NCBI RefSeq assembly: GCF_008807415.1
Contig: NZ_CP043626.1
Location: 4,502,501-4,566,500, forward strand
Reading direction: 5' to 3'
DNA from: Pseudomonas denitrificans (nom. rej.)
Lineage (GTDB): Bacteria; Pseudomonadota; Gammaproteobacteria; Pseudomonadales; Pseudomonadaceae
DNA length: 64,000 nt
Part shown: one piece after another, positions 36,697 through 45,545 of the stretch
How the letters are laid out: each line of letters opens with the position of its first letter
Position numbering within the stretch: position 1 is the stretch's first letter
Position numbers and translations under genes: made by a program
Notes under the pieces: model-generated
What the model saw: the letters and a program-made list of their open reading frames with translations, nothing else
The model's database searches: none
Told to the model about the DNA's origin: nothing

Positions 36697-38517
36697 ATGG
36701 ACAACAGTCCCCAGCAGTTTCTACGTGTCCCCACCCCGACGCACGAGAGCCTGAGCTTCTGCAACGCCAACACGCGCGAGCTGAAAAACTGGCTGGATCA
36801 CCTGCCCAAGGCCAACCTCGGCGAAACGGCACGCCAGCTCTACCAGGGGCTGATCGAACTCAACCAGCTCAAGCTGCCGGTCGAGACGCGTCTGCAATTG
36901 CTGGAACTGTTCCGCCCGGAAGTGCACTTCGTCTGCCATAACCTGGAACGCCACTTCCTCAACCAGTCCATCGTCCTGGACGAGCGTCCGCGCAAGGTTG
37001 CCAACCTCTGCCAGGCCCTGCAGAACCACCTCGCCATCGGCTACAAGCTGATCGTCGTGCGCGAAGCCTCGCGCTTCACCCGCGAACGCGCCCAGGTCAT
37101 GACCGCCGCCATCCAGCGCGCCATCCGCAGCCTCTGCGGCCCGCTGGTGCGCGCCTCGCAGCTGTACTGCCCGGTGCCGGAGAACCTCTGGCTGGAGCTC
37201 CACCAGCTCTACCAGCTGGCCCGCCAGCACGGCCTGCAGAACACCCCGGTACGCGACGCGCTCGCCCGCCAGGCCCAGGGGCTGTCCATCGAACAGTCCT
37301 ACCTGGTGGCGCTGATGCTCGGCTCGGCGCGCTGCAACCAGATGCGCCAGAACAACATCGCCCGCGTCGCCGAAGTCCTCGAAGGCTGGGCCGCGCAGGT
37401 GAAAGTGCAAGCCGCCGACGCGCCCTCCACCCTGTTCGTGGTGGTACCGCAGGTGGATGGCCCGCCGCGCTACCGCACCCTGTTCAAGGAAAGCGACCTC
37501 GCCGGCAGCCTGGGCATCGACCCGCAGCCGCTGGTGGACGTGATCCGCGAATACCTGCTGCTGCCGCCGGAAAACCGCGCACAGGCGCGCCTGAAGGTAC
37601 CCGAGGGCGTCAGCGTCGACCTGCTGCAGCACCTCGCCGCAGCCTGGGGCGACATCGCCGAGCGCACCTTCCACCGCACCCCCGGCCAGGGCCAGCTGAC
37701 CCTGTGCATTGGCATGAGCGCCCTGCACTACTTCCTCGCCGGTCGCAAGAACTTCAATGACCTGCTGAAAATCCAGGTGCAGGAGCAGATACCGACCTTC
37801 AAGGCCGATGTGAAAGACGCCTGGTCCGGCGCCTTCGATGCGCAGAAGGTCAACGACTGGCAGCCCGGCATGCCCCTGGAGGAAATCGAGTACACCGCGC
37901 CGCGTCCGGCAGACGACGGCAGCTTGGGGCTTGGCCTGGGAGCGGCAGCGGAAGCTCCGCGCGACGATTACCCGGTGTATACCCTGAGCATCGTCAACCA
38001 CAGCCCCGGCGGCTACTGCCTGACCTGGCCGAAGGACATACCCAGCCAGTTGCAGGCCGGCGAAGTCCTGGGCATCCAGGACACCCCGGAGCACAGCTGG
38101 AGCGTCGCCGTGGTGCGCTGGATCCGTCAGGTCCGTGGCGGCGGCACGCAGATGGGTATCGAGCTGATCGCCCCGCTCGCCCAACCCTGCGGCCTGCAGC
38201 TGCTGCGCAAGACCGAGCAGGGCAGCCAGTACCTGCGCGCCCTGCTGCTGCCGGAGATTGCCGCGATCTCTCGCCCGGCCACCGTCATCACCCCACGCCT
38301 GCCCTTCCAGGAAGGCAACCGCGTGCAGCTCAACCTGCATGGGGACGAGCGTCGCGCCACCCTGACGCGCAAGGTCACCGCCACCGCCAGCTTCACCCAG
38401 TTCGAATACCAGGCACAGGATTCAACCGGCGCGTCGAGCGATAAGCCCATCACAGCCCCGAACGCTCGTGGCCCCGGTGGGGAGGAAGACTTTGACTCGC
38501 TGTGGAAGTCTCTGTAG
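36697..38517 (+). CDS. PilZ-like protein upstream of fimX
   Basis: 606 residues, no signal peptide or TM segment. The first about 400 residues are helical and not recognised (LERHFLNQSIVLDERPRKVA; a repeat-like AREAS region). From about 425 a beta-rich region resembles PilZ: NHSPGG at 434-439 fits the (D/N)xSxxG motif and QMGIELIAPLAQP follows, but the RxxxR motif that clamps cyclic di-GMP is not evident upstream. It ends in EEDFDSLWKSL, a short acidic tail. Position matches PA4958, next to the c-di-GMP effector fimX, suggesting a related function in type IV pili or c-di-GMP response; that is inference. Sometimes annotated as a molecular chaperone, for which I see no support. Confidence 0.6.
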   Translation: MDNSPQQFLRVPTPTHESLSFCNANTRELKNWLDHLPKANLGETARQLYQGLIELNQLKLPVETRLQLLELFRPEVHFVCHNLERHFLNQSIVLDERPRKVANLCQALQNHLAIGYKLIVVREASRFTRERAQVMTAAIQRAIRSLCGPLVRASQLYCPVPENLWLELHQLYQLARQHGLQNTPVRDALARQAQGLSIEQSYLVALMLGSARCNQMRQNNIARVAEVLEGWAAQVKVQAADAPSTLFVVVPQVDGPPRYRTLFKESDLAGSLGIDPQPLVDVIREYLLLPPENRAQARLKVPEGVSVDLLQHLAAAWGDIAERTFHRTPGQGQLTLCIGMSALHYFLAGRKNFNDLLKIQVQEQIPTFKADVKDAWSGAFDAQKVNDWQPGMPLEEIEYTAPRPADDGSLGLGLGAAAEAPRDDYPVYTLSIVNHSPGGYCLTWPKDIPSQLQAGEVLGIQDTPEHSWSVAVVRWIRQVRGGGTQMGIELIAPLAQPCGLQLLRKTEQGSQYLRALLLPEIAAISRPATVITPRLPFQEGNRVQLNLHGDERRATLTRKVTATASFTQFEYQAQDSTGASSDKPITAPNARGPGGEEDFDSLWKSL

Positions 38518-38543
38518 ATTCCGGAGACTTCCCTTTCGTCGCC

Positions 38544-38571
38544 TTTTTGCTGCCGTCCAGCGCGGTATAAG
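38544..38571 (+). promoter_or_regulatory. candidate fimX promoter giving a very short leader
   Basis: TTTTTG (38544-38549), a 16-base spacer and TATAAG (38566-38571). The expected start site is about 38577-38579, only some five bases before the fimX ATG at 38583. No Shine-Dalgarno sequence lies upstream of that ATG. Confidence 0.4.
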
Positions 38572-38582
38572 CAGCCTTCCTA

Positions 38583-40655
38583 ATGGCCAATGAAAAGAAA
38601 ACCATCCGCCTGCTGATCCTGGAAGACTCGCAGAACGAAGCCGAGCGCCTGGTCAGCCTGTTCCGCAACGCCGGTCGTGCGACCCGCGTCCACCGCATCA
38701 CCTCCAGTGAAGACCTGACGGACATCCTGCCCCAGGGCTGGGACCTGCTGATCGCAGCTCCGGAAGCCGAGGCGCTGGACCCGAGCGAAGCGCTGAGCGC
38801 CATTCGCCGCCAGGCCAAGGACATTCCCTTCATCCAGTTGGTCAGCGGCACTGATTCCGACGCCGTGACCGAAGCCCTGGCCCTCGGCGCGCAGGATGCC
38901 CTGCCGCAAGGCGAGGACGAGCGCCTGATCCTGGTGGCCAACCGCGAGCTGGCCAACCTCGAGGAACGCCGTGCCCGCCGCTCCGCCGAAGTCGCCCTGC
39001 GCGAAGCGGAGAAGCGTTGCCAGCTGCTGCTGGACAGCTCGGTGGACGCCATCACCTACGTCCATGACGGCATGCACATCTACGCCAACCGCGCCTATGT
39101 CGGCCTGTTCGGCTACGAGGACGCCGAGGAACTGGAAGGCATGCCGATGATCGACCTGATCGCCGGCTGCGACCAGGCCAATTTCAAGGACTTCCTCAAG
39201 GGCTATCAGACCACCGAGGACAACGCCGACCTCGCCTGCAGCGGTATCCGCAGCGACGGTCAGGCCTTCGCCGCGCGCATGACCTTCTCGCCCGCCACCT
39301 ACGACGGCGAGCCGTGCATCCAGGTGGTGATCCGCGCCGAGTCCGACAACGCCCAGCTCGAGGAAAAACTCCGCGAAGTCAGCAGCCAGGACCTGGTCAC
39401 CGGTCTGTACAACCGCGCCCACTTCCTCGACCTGATGGACAGCGCCGTGGAGCGCGCGGTGACCGCCGGCCAGCCGGCCACCTTCGCCTACATGCAGCTC
39501 GACCGCGCCCAGGCGCTGCAACTGGACCTGGGCGTCGCCAGCATCGACCTGCTGCTGGCGGACCTGGGCAACCTGTTGCGCGGGCAGTTCCCCGAACCAG
39601 CCCAACTGGCGCGCCTGAGCGATGATGTATTCGCCGTGCTGCTGCCCGGCGAAGCCCCGGAGCACTCCGCACCGCGCTTCAACGCGCTGCTGAAGAAAAT
39701 CGAAGGCCACCTGTTCGACATCCATGGCCGCAGCGCCCAGGTCACCCTGTCCATCGGCACGGCCGGGCTGGACGAGAAGACCACCCGCGCCCAGGAAGTC
39801 ATCGAACGCGCCCACCGCGGCGCCGACGAGGTCGCGCAGAAGAACGGCAACGGTCTGAAGGTCTTCAACCCGGCCGATGAACTGGCCGCCGCCGCCTACC
39901 GTGGCGATATCAGCGCGATCATCCGCCAGGCGCTGGAGCAGAACAGCTTCCGCCTGCTGTTCCAGCCGATCATCAGCCTGCGCGGCGACACCCACGAACA
40001 CTATGAAGTGCTGCTGCGCCTGCTCAACCCGCAGGGCGAGGAAGTGCCACCAGCTGACTTCCTCAACGCCGCCAAGGCCAGCGGCCTGGCCGAGAAGATC
40101 GACCGCTGGGTGCTGCTCAACTCCATCAAGCTGCTCTCCGAGCACCGCGCCAAGGGACACGAGACCAAACTCTTCGTGCACCTCTCCAGTTCCAGCCTGC
40201 AGGACCCGGAGCTGCTCCCGTGGCTGAGCGTGGCACTCAAGGCTTCGCGCCTGCCGGCCGACGCCCTGATCATCCAGATCAGCGAACCGGACGCCATCGC
40301 CTTCCTGCGCCAGGCCAAGGTGCTGAGCCAGGGCCTGGCCGAGCTGCACTGCCAGATCGCGCTGTGCCAGTTCGGCTGTGCGCTCAACCCGTTCAACACG
40401 CTCAAGCACATGAACGTCGACTTCGTGAAGGTCGACGGCTCCTACGTGCAGGACCTGAACGTCCCGGAGAACCAGGAAAACCTGAAGACCCTGATGGCCA
40501 GCCTGCACGCCCAGGCCAAGCTGACCATCGTGCCCATGGTGGAAAGCGCCACCGCACTGGCCACCCTGTGGCAGGCCGGCGCCAACTACATCCAGGGCCG
40601 CTACCTGCAGGGGCCGAGCCAGGCGATGGACTACGACTTCGCTTCGGACGAGTGA
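38583..40655 (+). CDS. fimX: cyclic di-GMP effector FimX (REC-PAS-GGDEF-EAL)
   Basis: Polar regulator of type IV pilus assembly and twitching motility that binds cyclic di-GMP through an inactive EAL domain. 690 residues: degenerate receiver (about 8-130), PAS (about 145-270), GGDEF-like (about 275-430) and EAL-like (about 440-685). The GGDEF signature is SDDVF at 346-350 and EAL is EVL at 475-477, so neither synthesis nor hydrolysis is expected, as in P. aeruginosa FimX. The start MANEKKTIRLLILEDSQNEA matches known FimX. Ends at a bidirectional terminator before convergent serB. Confidence 0.95.
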   Translation: MANEKKTIRLLILEDSQNEAERLVSLFRNAGRATRVHRITSSEDLTDILPQGWDLLIAAPEAEALDPSEALSAIRRQAKDIPFIQLVSGTDSDAVTEALALGAQDALPQGEDERLILVANRELANLEERRARRSAEVALREAEKRCQLLLDSSVDAITYVHDGMHIYANRAYVGLFGYEDAEELEGMPMIDLIAGCDQANFKDFLKGYQTTEDNADLACSGIRSDGQAFAARMTFSPATYDGEPCIQVVIRAESDNAQLEEKLREVSSQDLVTGLYNRAHFLDLMDSAVERAVTAGQPATFAYMQLDRAQALQLDLGVASIDLLLADLGNLLRGQFPEPAQLARLSDDVFAVLLPGEAPEHSAPRFNALLKKIEGHLFDIHGRSAQVTLSIGTAGLDEKTTRAQEVIERAHRGADEVAQKNGNGLKVFNPADELAAAAYRGDISAIIRQALEQNSFRLLFQPIISLRGDTHEHYEVLLRLLNPQGEEVPPADFLNAAKASGLAEKIDRWVLLNSIKLLSEHRAKGHETKLFVHLSSSSLQDPELLPWLSVALKASRLPADALIIQISEPDAIAFLRQAKVLSQGLAELHCQIALCQFGCALNPFNTLKHMNVDFVKVDGSYVQDLNVPENQENLKTLMASLHAQAKLTIVPMVESATALATLWQAGANYIQGRYLQGPSQAMDYDFASDE

Positions 40656-40675
40656 TTCCGACCGGCAGAAACAAG

Positions 40676-40701
40676 AAAGCCGCCCCAAGGGGCGGCTTTT
40701 T
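40676..40701. terminator. bidirectional terminator between fimX and serB
   Basis: AAAGCCGCCCC-AA-GGGGCGGCTTTTT: an 8-bp GC stem with A and T flanks, located between convergent genes. Confidence 0.9.
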
Positions 40702-40725
40702 CATTCCGACGTCGATCAGCGCAGG

Positions 40726-41937
40726 TCAGGCGCCTTCGCGGTCACGGAAGCCGAGCAGGTACAGGATGCCATCCAACCCGAGGGTGGAGATCGCCTGCTT
40801 GGCCGACTGCTTGACCAGCGGCTTGGCGCGGAACGCCACGCCCAGGCCGGCCAGGCCAAGCATCGGCAGGTCGTTGGCGCCGTCGCCCACGGCAATCGTC
40901 TGCTCCAGTTGCAGACCTTCCTTCGCCGCCAGCTCGCGCAGCAGGTCGGCCTTGCGCTGAGCGTCGACGATGGGTTCGATGGCCACGCCGGTCAGCTTGC
41001 CGTCGACGATCTGCAGCTCGTTGGCGAACACATAGTCGATGCCCAGCTTCGCCTGCAGCTGCTTGGCGAAGTAGCTGAAGCCACCGGAAAGAATGGCCGT
41101 CTTGTAACCCAGGCGCTTGAGTTCGGCGAACAGGGTTTCGGCGCCCTCCGTCAGGCGCAGCGAGGCACCGATCTCTTCCAGAACATCCTCGGAGAGGCCC
41201 TGCAACAGCGCCAGGCGCTCCTTGAAGCTGGCACGGAAGTCCAGCTCGCCGCGCATGGCACGCTCGGTGATCTCGGACACCTGCTCGCCGACGCCGGCGG
41301 CCTTGGCCAGCTCGTCGATCACTTCGGCCTCGATCAGCGTCGAGTCCATGTCGAACACCGCCAGGCGACGATTGCGGCGGAACACCGAGTCCTGCTGGAA
41401 GGCGATGTCGACGTTCAGCTCCTGGGCCACGCTGAGGAACTCGGCGCGCAGGGCAGCCGGATCAGCAGGCTCGCCACGCACGGAGAATTCGATGCAGCCC
41501 TTGCCCTCGTCGGCCGGCATATCCAGCGGCATGCGCCCGGACAGGCGATCGATCTGGTCAATGTTCAGGCCGTACTTGGCGGTGATCGAGCTGACCCGCT
41601 GCAACTGCTCGGCGGTCACCCGGCGAGTCAGCAGGGTGACGATGTGGCGGGGCTTGCCCTGGCCACCGACCCACTGGCGGTAGTCGTCTTCGGAGACCGG
41701 CGTGAAGCGCACCTGCTGGTCGAGCTTGTAGGCCGTGAACAGCACGTCCTTGAGCACCGACGAGGCCCGCTCGTTATCCGGGATTTCCACCAGGATGCCG
41801 AAGGACAGGGTGTCGTGGATCACCGCCTGGCCGATATCGAGGATGTTCACGCCACCCTGCGCCAGGACGCCAGTAATGGCCGCGGTGAGGCCGGGGCGGT
41901 CTTCCCCGGTGATGTTGATCAGGACGATCTCGCGCAA
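40726..41937 (-). CDS. serB: phosphoserine phosphatase
   Basis: Final step of L-serine synthesis. 403 residues. Two N-terminal ACT-like domains (about 1-180; MREIVLINITGEDRPGLTAA and a second at about 95-175) precede a HAD phosphatase: DMDST at 196-200 with nucleophile D196, ILSGGFSYF (motif II) and GDGANDLPML (motif IV). Tandem ACT SerB is the Pseudomonas/mycobacterial type and may be feedback controlled. A TAGAAT -10 on the minus strand lies at 41970-41975. Divergent from the YtjB-family gene, as in E. coli. Confidence 0.96.
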   Translation of the reverse strand: MREIVLINITGEDRPGLTAAITGVLAQGGVNILDIGQAVIHDTLSFGILVEIPDNERASSVLKDVLFTAYKLDQQVRFTPVSEDDYRQWVGGQGKPRHIVTLLTRRVTAEQLQRVSSITAKYGLNIDQIDRLSGRMPLDMPADEGKGCIEFSVRGEPADPAALRAEFLSVAQELNVDIAFQQDSVFRRNRRLAVFDMDSTLIEAEVIDELAKAAGVGEQVSEITERAMRGELDFRASFKERLALLQGLSEDVLEEIGASLRLTEGAETLFAELKRLGYKTAILSGGFSYFAKQLQAKLGIDYVFANELQIVDGKLTGVAIEPIVDAQRKADLLRELAAKEGLQLEQTIAVGDGANDLPMLGLAGLGVAFRAKPLVKQSAKQAISTLGLDGILYLLGFRDREGA

Positions 41938-42107
41938 GGCGCTGTCTCCGCCATGGAAAAAAGGCGGTCATTCTACCTGCTTTCACTGCCTGCGGATGCT
42001 CCGCTCGCCCGCCTGCCCACTGATCAGGAGACGGCACCACCGATCGGAATGCACCACAGATCGACGCGCCGCGCCGACTTTCGCCGCCTTGACAGCGCCT
42101 GCGGCGC

Positions 42108-42135
42108 TTTGCCCCCGGTAGGGCCTCGTTATACT
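42108..42135 (+). promoter_or_regulatory. candidate promoter of the YtjB-family gene
   Basis: TTTGCC (42108-42113), a 16-base spacer and TATACT (42130-42135), about 36 bases before the ORF start. The 233-base serB intergenic region otherwise shows no gene. Confidence 0.5.
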
Positions 42136-42170
42136 GCCCCGCATCTGCCCTAAAGAAGACCGAGCCCGCT

Positions 42171-43735
42171 GTGACCCGGCCCACCTCCGTCAAGCCCGAC
42201 AATTTCTTCCTGCTGCTCTTCCACGCCCTGCGCCAGCGCCGCGTGCCGATTGCCCTGCGCATCGCTGTCCACAGCTTGCTGCTGGTGGCCACGGCCCTGG
42301 TGATCTACGCCTGCGTGATGGGCCTGCAGTTCAAGCAGGCCATGCAGCAGCAGGCCGACGCCCTTGGCCAGAGCCTGACCACGCAGACCGCGCAGTCAGC
42401 CACCGAGTTGCTGGTGTCCAACGACATCCTCAGCCTCAACGTGCTGCTCAACAACCTGACCAAGAACCCGCTGGTGGCCCACGCCGCCATCTACAGCGTG
42501 GACAACCGCATCCTTGCCGAATCCGGCACGCGGCCCAAGCAGGGCCTGCTGGGAGACGCCGAAGGCCTGTACTCCACGCCCATCACCTTCCAGGAAGTGA
42601 TCGCCGGCCACCTGCGCATCAGCCTCGACATGCACCAGTTCGAGCAGCCGATGACCGTCAGCCTGCAGAGCATGGGGCTGATCAGCCTGATCCTGTTGCT
42701 GCTCACCCTGACCTTCGGTCTGCGCCTGGGCCGGCAGATTTCCACACCACTGTTACAACTTCGCGTCTGGCTGCGCGACCCGGACGACAGCGCGCCGGGT
42801 GCCGGCCTGCAGAACGAGATCGGCGATCTTGCCCGTCAGCTCCAGGCGCGCCTGGCGCCGGAGAAGCCGCCGGCCCCGAGCCGGTGGTCAGCGCCCCCGC
42901 GCCGCGCCCGAAAGCGCCGGCCAAGGCTGCCAAGCCCGCCGCCAAGGAGCCGTCTCTGGAAGCCGCCGGCACCGCCGAAGAACACGAATTCGACGAGAAC
43001 ATCTTCTCCGACGACGAACTGCTCGCCCCCGCCGCGCGCCGCAAGGCTGACACGGACGAGGACTTCCCCGAGGAAGAGTTCGAGGCGGCGACGGAAGAGG
43101 AAGCCGAAGACGAGATCGGCATCGAAGAACAACCTGAAGCCGAGCCGGAGCCGGTTTCCGCCGGCACCAGCGCCGTGCTGGCCGTGCAACTGGGCGCCCA
43201 GGAACAACTGCGCCGCCTGCCGCGTGCCCGTCTGGTCGACCTGCTGCAGCGCTACCGCGACTGCCTGGAGCAGGCCGCGCGCCTGTACAAGGGCACGCTC
43301 TACACCCTCAGCGACGGTGGCAGCCTGATCCTCTTCCACAGTCGCGACCAGGACGAGGAATTCCTCACCAATGCCCTGTGCTGCGGCGAGCTGATGCGCG
43401 CCCTGGGCCATGCCCTGCAGATCGAGGTGGCCGACAGCGGCATCACCCTGCAACTGCAACTGGGCCTGGTGCTGGGCGAGGACGTCGCCGACCTGGAACA
43501 GGTCGAGCTGCTGCAGGACGCTTCCGCCCAGGATGCCCTGGCCCTGAGCCAGCACAGCCGCAACCTGCTGCTGGTGGAGAAATCCATCGGCGACGATGAA
43601 AAAGTCCGCGAGCGCGCACGTATTCGTCCTATCGCCAGTCCGGAAAATGCCTGCTGCGTGGAATGGCTGAAGGAACCTTATCCTTCCATGCTCGAACGCC
43701 AGCTGTCGCGCATGCGCGCCCTGCGCACCACCTGA
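42171..43735 (+). pseudogene. AhpA/YtjB (Smp) family membrane protein, frameshifted
   Basis: A gene of about 521 codons interrupted by one missing base. The first part, from the GTG at 42171, gives two TM helices (about 24-48 and 163-185) flanking a periplasmic domain (NDILSLNVLLNNLTKNPLVA), ending ...LAPEKPPAP at about 42877. Translation then enters a Pro/Arg-rich off-frame stretch. The true continuation EPVVSAPAPRPKAP is in another frame and runs as an acidic linker and a C-terminal domain (LVDLLQRYRDCLEQAARLYK, YTLSDGGSLILFHSRDQDEE) to 43735. One extra base in GGCCCCGAG restores one ORF. Divergent from serB, as is ytjB in E. coli. Function unknown. Confidence 0.85.
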
Positions 43736-43768
43736 CCCCCACGCCAGGCCCCTCGTGGAAAGGATTCC

Positions 43769-44305
43769 ATGACCACCCTGATTACCCACCCCCTGCCCGC
43801 ACTCGCCGTGGGTCTTGCGCTCGGCTCGCGCTTCATCCCGCCGCGCCTGCTGCTGGCCGGCATGCTCGCCGCCTGCCTGCCCGACCTCGATGTGGTCGCC
43901 TTCAAGCTGGGCATTGCCTACAACGACGCCTTCGGCCATCGCGGCTTCAGCCATTCCCTGCTGTTCGCGGCGTGCATGGGGGTGCTCGGGGCGCTGTGCT
44001 GCCGCCTGCTGGGCAGCGGCCCGCTGAAGGCCGGCCTGTGGGTGGGACTCGCCACCGCGTCGCACAGTGTGCTGGATGCAATGACCGACGGCGGCCTGGG
44101 CGTCGCCTGGTTCTGGCCGTGGAGCGATCAGCGCTACTTCCTGCCGCTGCACCCCATCGAAGTCTCGCCCATCGGCCTGTCGCGCTTCCTCAGCCCGCGC
44201 GGGCTGGAGGTACTGATCTCGGAGGCGCGCTGGGTCTGGCTGCCCTGCCTGGGCGTGGCGCTGGGCGGTATCGGCCTGCGCCACGCCCTGCGGCGCAACG
44301 ACTGA
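43769..44305 (+). CDS. YdjM-family (DUF457) membrane-bound metal-dependent hydrolase
   Basis: 178 residues with about four TM segments. Family signatures: LPDLDVV near residue 38, GHRGFSHSLLFA near 56 and SHSVLDAMTDGG near 92, giving the conserved Asp/His pattern expected for metal binding. YdjM of E. coli is a LexA-regulated inner-membrane protein of unknown role; I see no LexA box here. A GGAAAGGA ribosome-binding site lies before the ATG. It ends one base before the convergent lipoprotein gene. Confidence 0.82.
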   Translation: MTTLITHPLPALAVGLALGSRFIPPRLLLAGMLAACLPDLDVVAFKLGIAYNDAFGHRGFSHSLLFAACMGVLGALCCRLLGSGPLKAGLWVGLATASHSVLDAMTDGGLGVAWFWPWSDQRYFLPLHPIEVSPIGLSRFLSPRGLEVLISEARWVWLPCLGVALGGIGLRHALRRND

Positions 44306-44306
44306 C

Positions 44307-45545
44307 TCAGCGCTTGCCCAGCTGCACCTGAAGCTGCTCCAGTAACGGCGCCTGCGTGCTCGGCAAAGGCAGCTGCGCGGTGTAGCCCTGGAAGCTGCTG
44401 AACCGCGCCTGGTAATCCAGCTCGATGTGGAAGCGGTTGTCCCAGCCGGGAGAATCCTCCGGCATCAGTTGATCGCAATCCTGCAGGGCCTGTGGCGTCG
44501 CGCAGGGCTTGTAGGCCTGCGGGTAGACCTGACGCTTCCACAGCACCCAGGGCGACAGCGACAAACCGGCGAGACTGTTGCGCCGCAGGTCCAGTTCCAG
44601 CAGCTGCAGCAGGCCGTTACCACCCAGGTACTGGTGCTGGTAGTCGACCATCACCATGTCCACGCTGTGCCCCAGGTCGTTGAGCATCCGCGTGTGCGCT
44701 GCGCCATCGGCATGGGCGTTCAGGGTGAGGAAGACCTGATCGTTACGGCGAATCAGCCGGTCCCACAGCAGTGCGCCGCGGGCGTTGTCTTCGCGGGACA
44801 GCTCCGCCACGCCTCCGGCGCTGCGCCGCAGGATGCTGTGCGAGGCGAGAATCACCGGCACATGGGGATGCTCGTCGATGACCTTCTGCGCCCATGCCAG
44901 GGTGGCCTCGGAGGGGCTCCAGTCCAGCGCCAGCAGCAGGAACGACTGGCCGTAGCGCTGGAACAGGTGCACCTGGCTCAGGCCCTTGGGGTCGCTGCCG
45001 ACGTAGGTACTCTGCCAGGCGGCGCGCTCGGGGCCGAAGTGATCCGCGAAGCGGTCGAGGAAGGAGCGACGGTCATCCGTGCTGGCCTCTTCGTGTACGT
45101 CACGTTCGCCCGTGGCGATGCTATAGGGCACGCCGCGCTCCTCCAGCGTGCGCATGGCGCCGCTGGCGGTCTGCCACTGGGTGGCGACACCAGCGTTTTC
45201 CACCACGTCGCCCAGGTGCACCACCAGCGGGACCTGCAGTACCTCGGCGTACTTGGCCAGCCAGAAAGTCTGCGCGAAGAACGCCAGCGCCGGCTGGTAC
45301 GGCAGGTCGGGGAAGCGCTGTTCGCTGCGGAACAGGTGACGCTTGCGGTGATTGTTCTCCGCGTAGAACTGGGTATCGGGCAACAAGGGCAGCACGAAGC
45401 TGCCGCCGCCGGAGGCGATCTCCAGCGCTGGCAAGGGGTGCTGGCGGAAGAACGCCTGGTCCCGCTCGACCACATCCTGGGTATCGGAATCGCCGCAGCC
45501 GCCCAGCAACAGGCAGCCGGCAAGCAAGGGTGTTAGTGCTTTCAT
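44307..45545 (-). CDS. metallophosphoesterase-like lipoprotein with degenerate motifs
   Basis: 412 residues, exported: signal peptide ending in lipobox LLGGC with acylated C17. The fold matches calcineurin-type phosphoesterases of the LPDTQ group: LPDTQFY from residue 55, HLGDVVENA at 110-118, a helix with QWQTASGAMRTLEERG, then GERDVH at 146-151 where GNHD is expected, and SHSIL followed by LNAHADGAAH where GHxH is expected. Loss of the Asn metal ligand and the catalytic His suggests a weak or dead enzyme. Start chosen at the ATG overlapping the upstream stop (TGATG). Coupled to the glycosyltransferase gene upstream. Confidence 0.78.
   Translation of the reverse strand: MKALTPLLAGCLLLGGCGDSDTQDVVERDQAFFRQHPLPALEIASGGGSFVLPLLPDTQFYAENNHRKRHLFRSEQRFPDLPYQPALAFFAQTFWLAKYAEVLQVPLVVHLGDVVENAGVATQWQTASGAMRTLEERGVPYSIATGERDVHEEASTDDRRSFLDRFADHFGPERAAWQSTYVGSDPKGLSQVHLFQRYGQSFLLLALDWSPSEATLAWAQKVIDEHPHVPVILASHSILRRSAGGVAELSREDNARGALLWDRLIRRNDQVFLTLNAHADGAAHTRMLNDLGHSVDMVMVDYQHQYLGGNGLLQLLELDLRRNSLAGLSLSPWVLWKRQVYPQAYKPCATPQALQDCDQLMPEDSPGWDNRFHIELDYQARFSSFQGYTAQLPLPSTQAPLLEQLQVQLGKR

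Noticed and set aside
42081..42117. Consensus TTGACA at 42089 as a promoter
   Set aside because: No -10 lies at 15-19 bases (the spacer reads GC-rich); the TATACT at 42130 is 35 bases away. TTTGCC at 42108 fits the -10 better.
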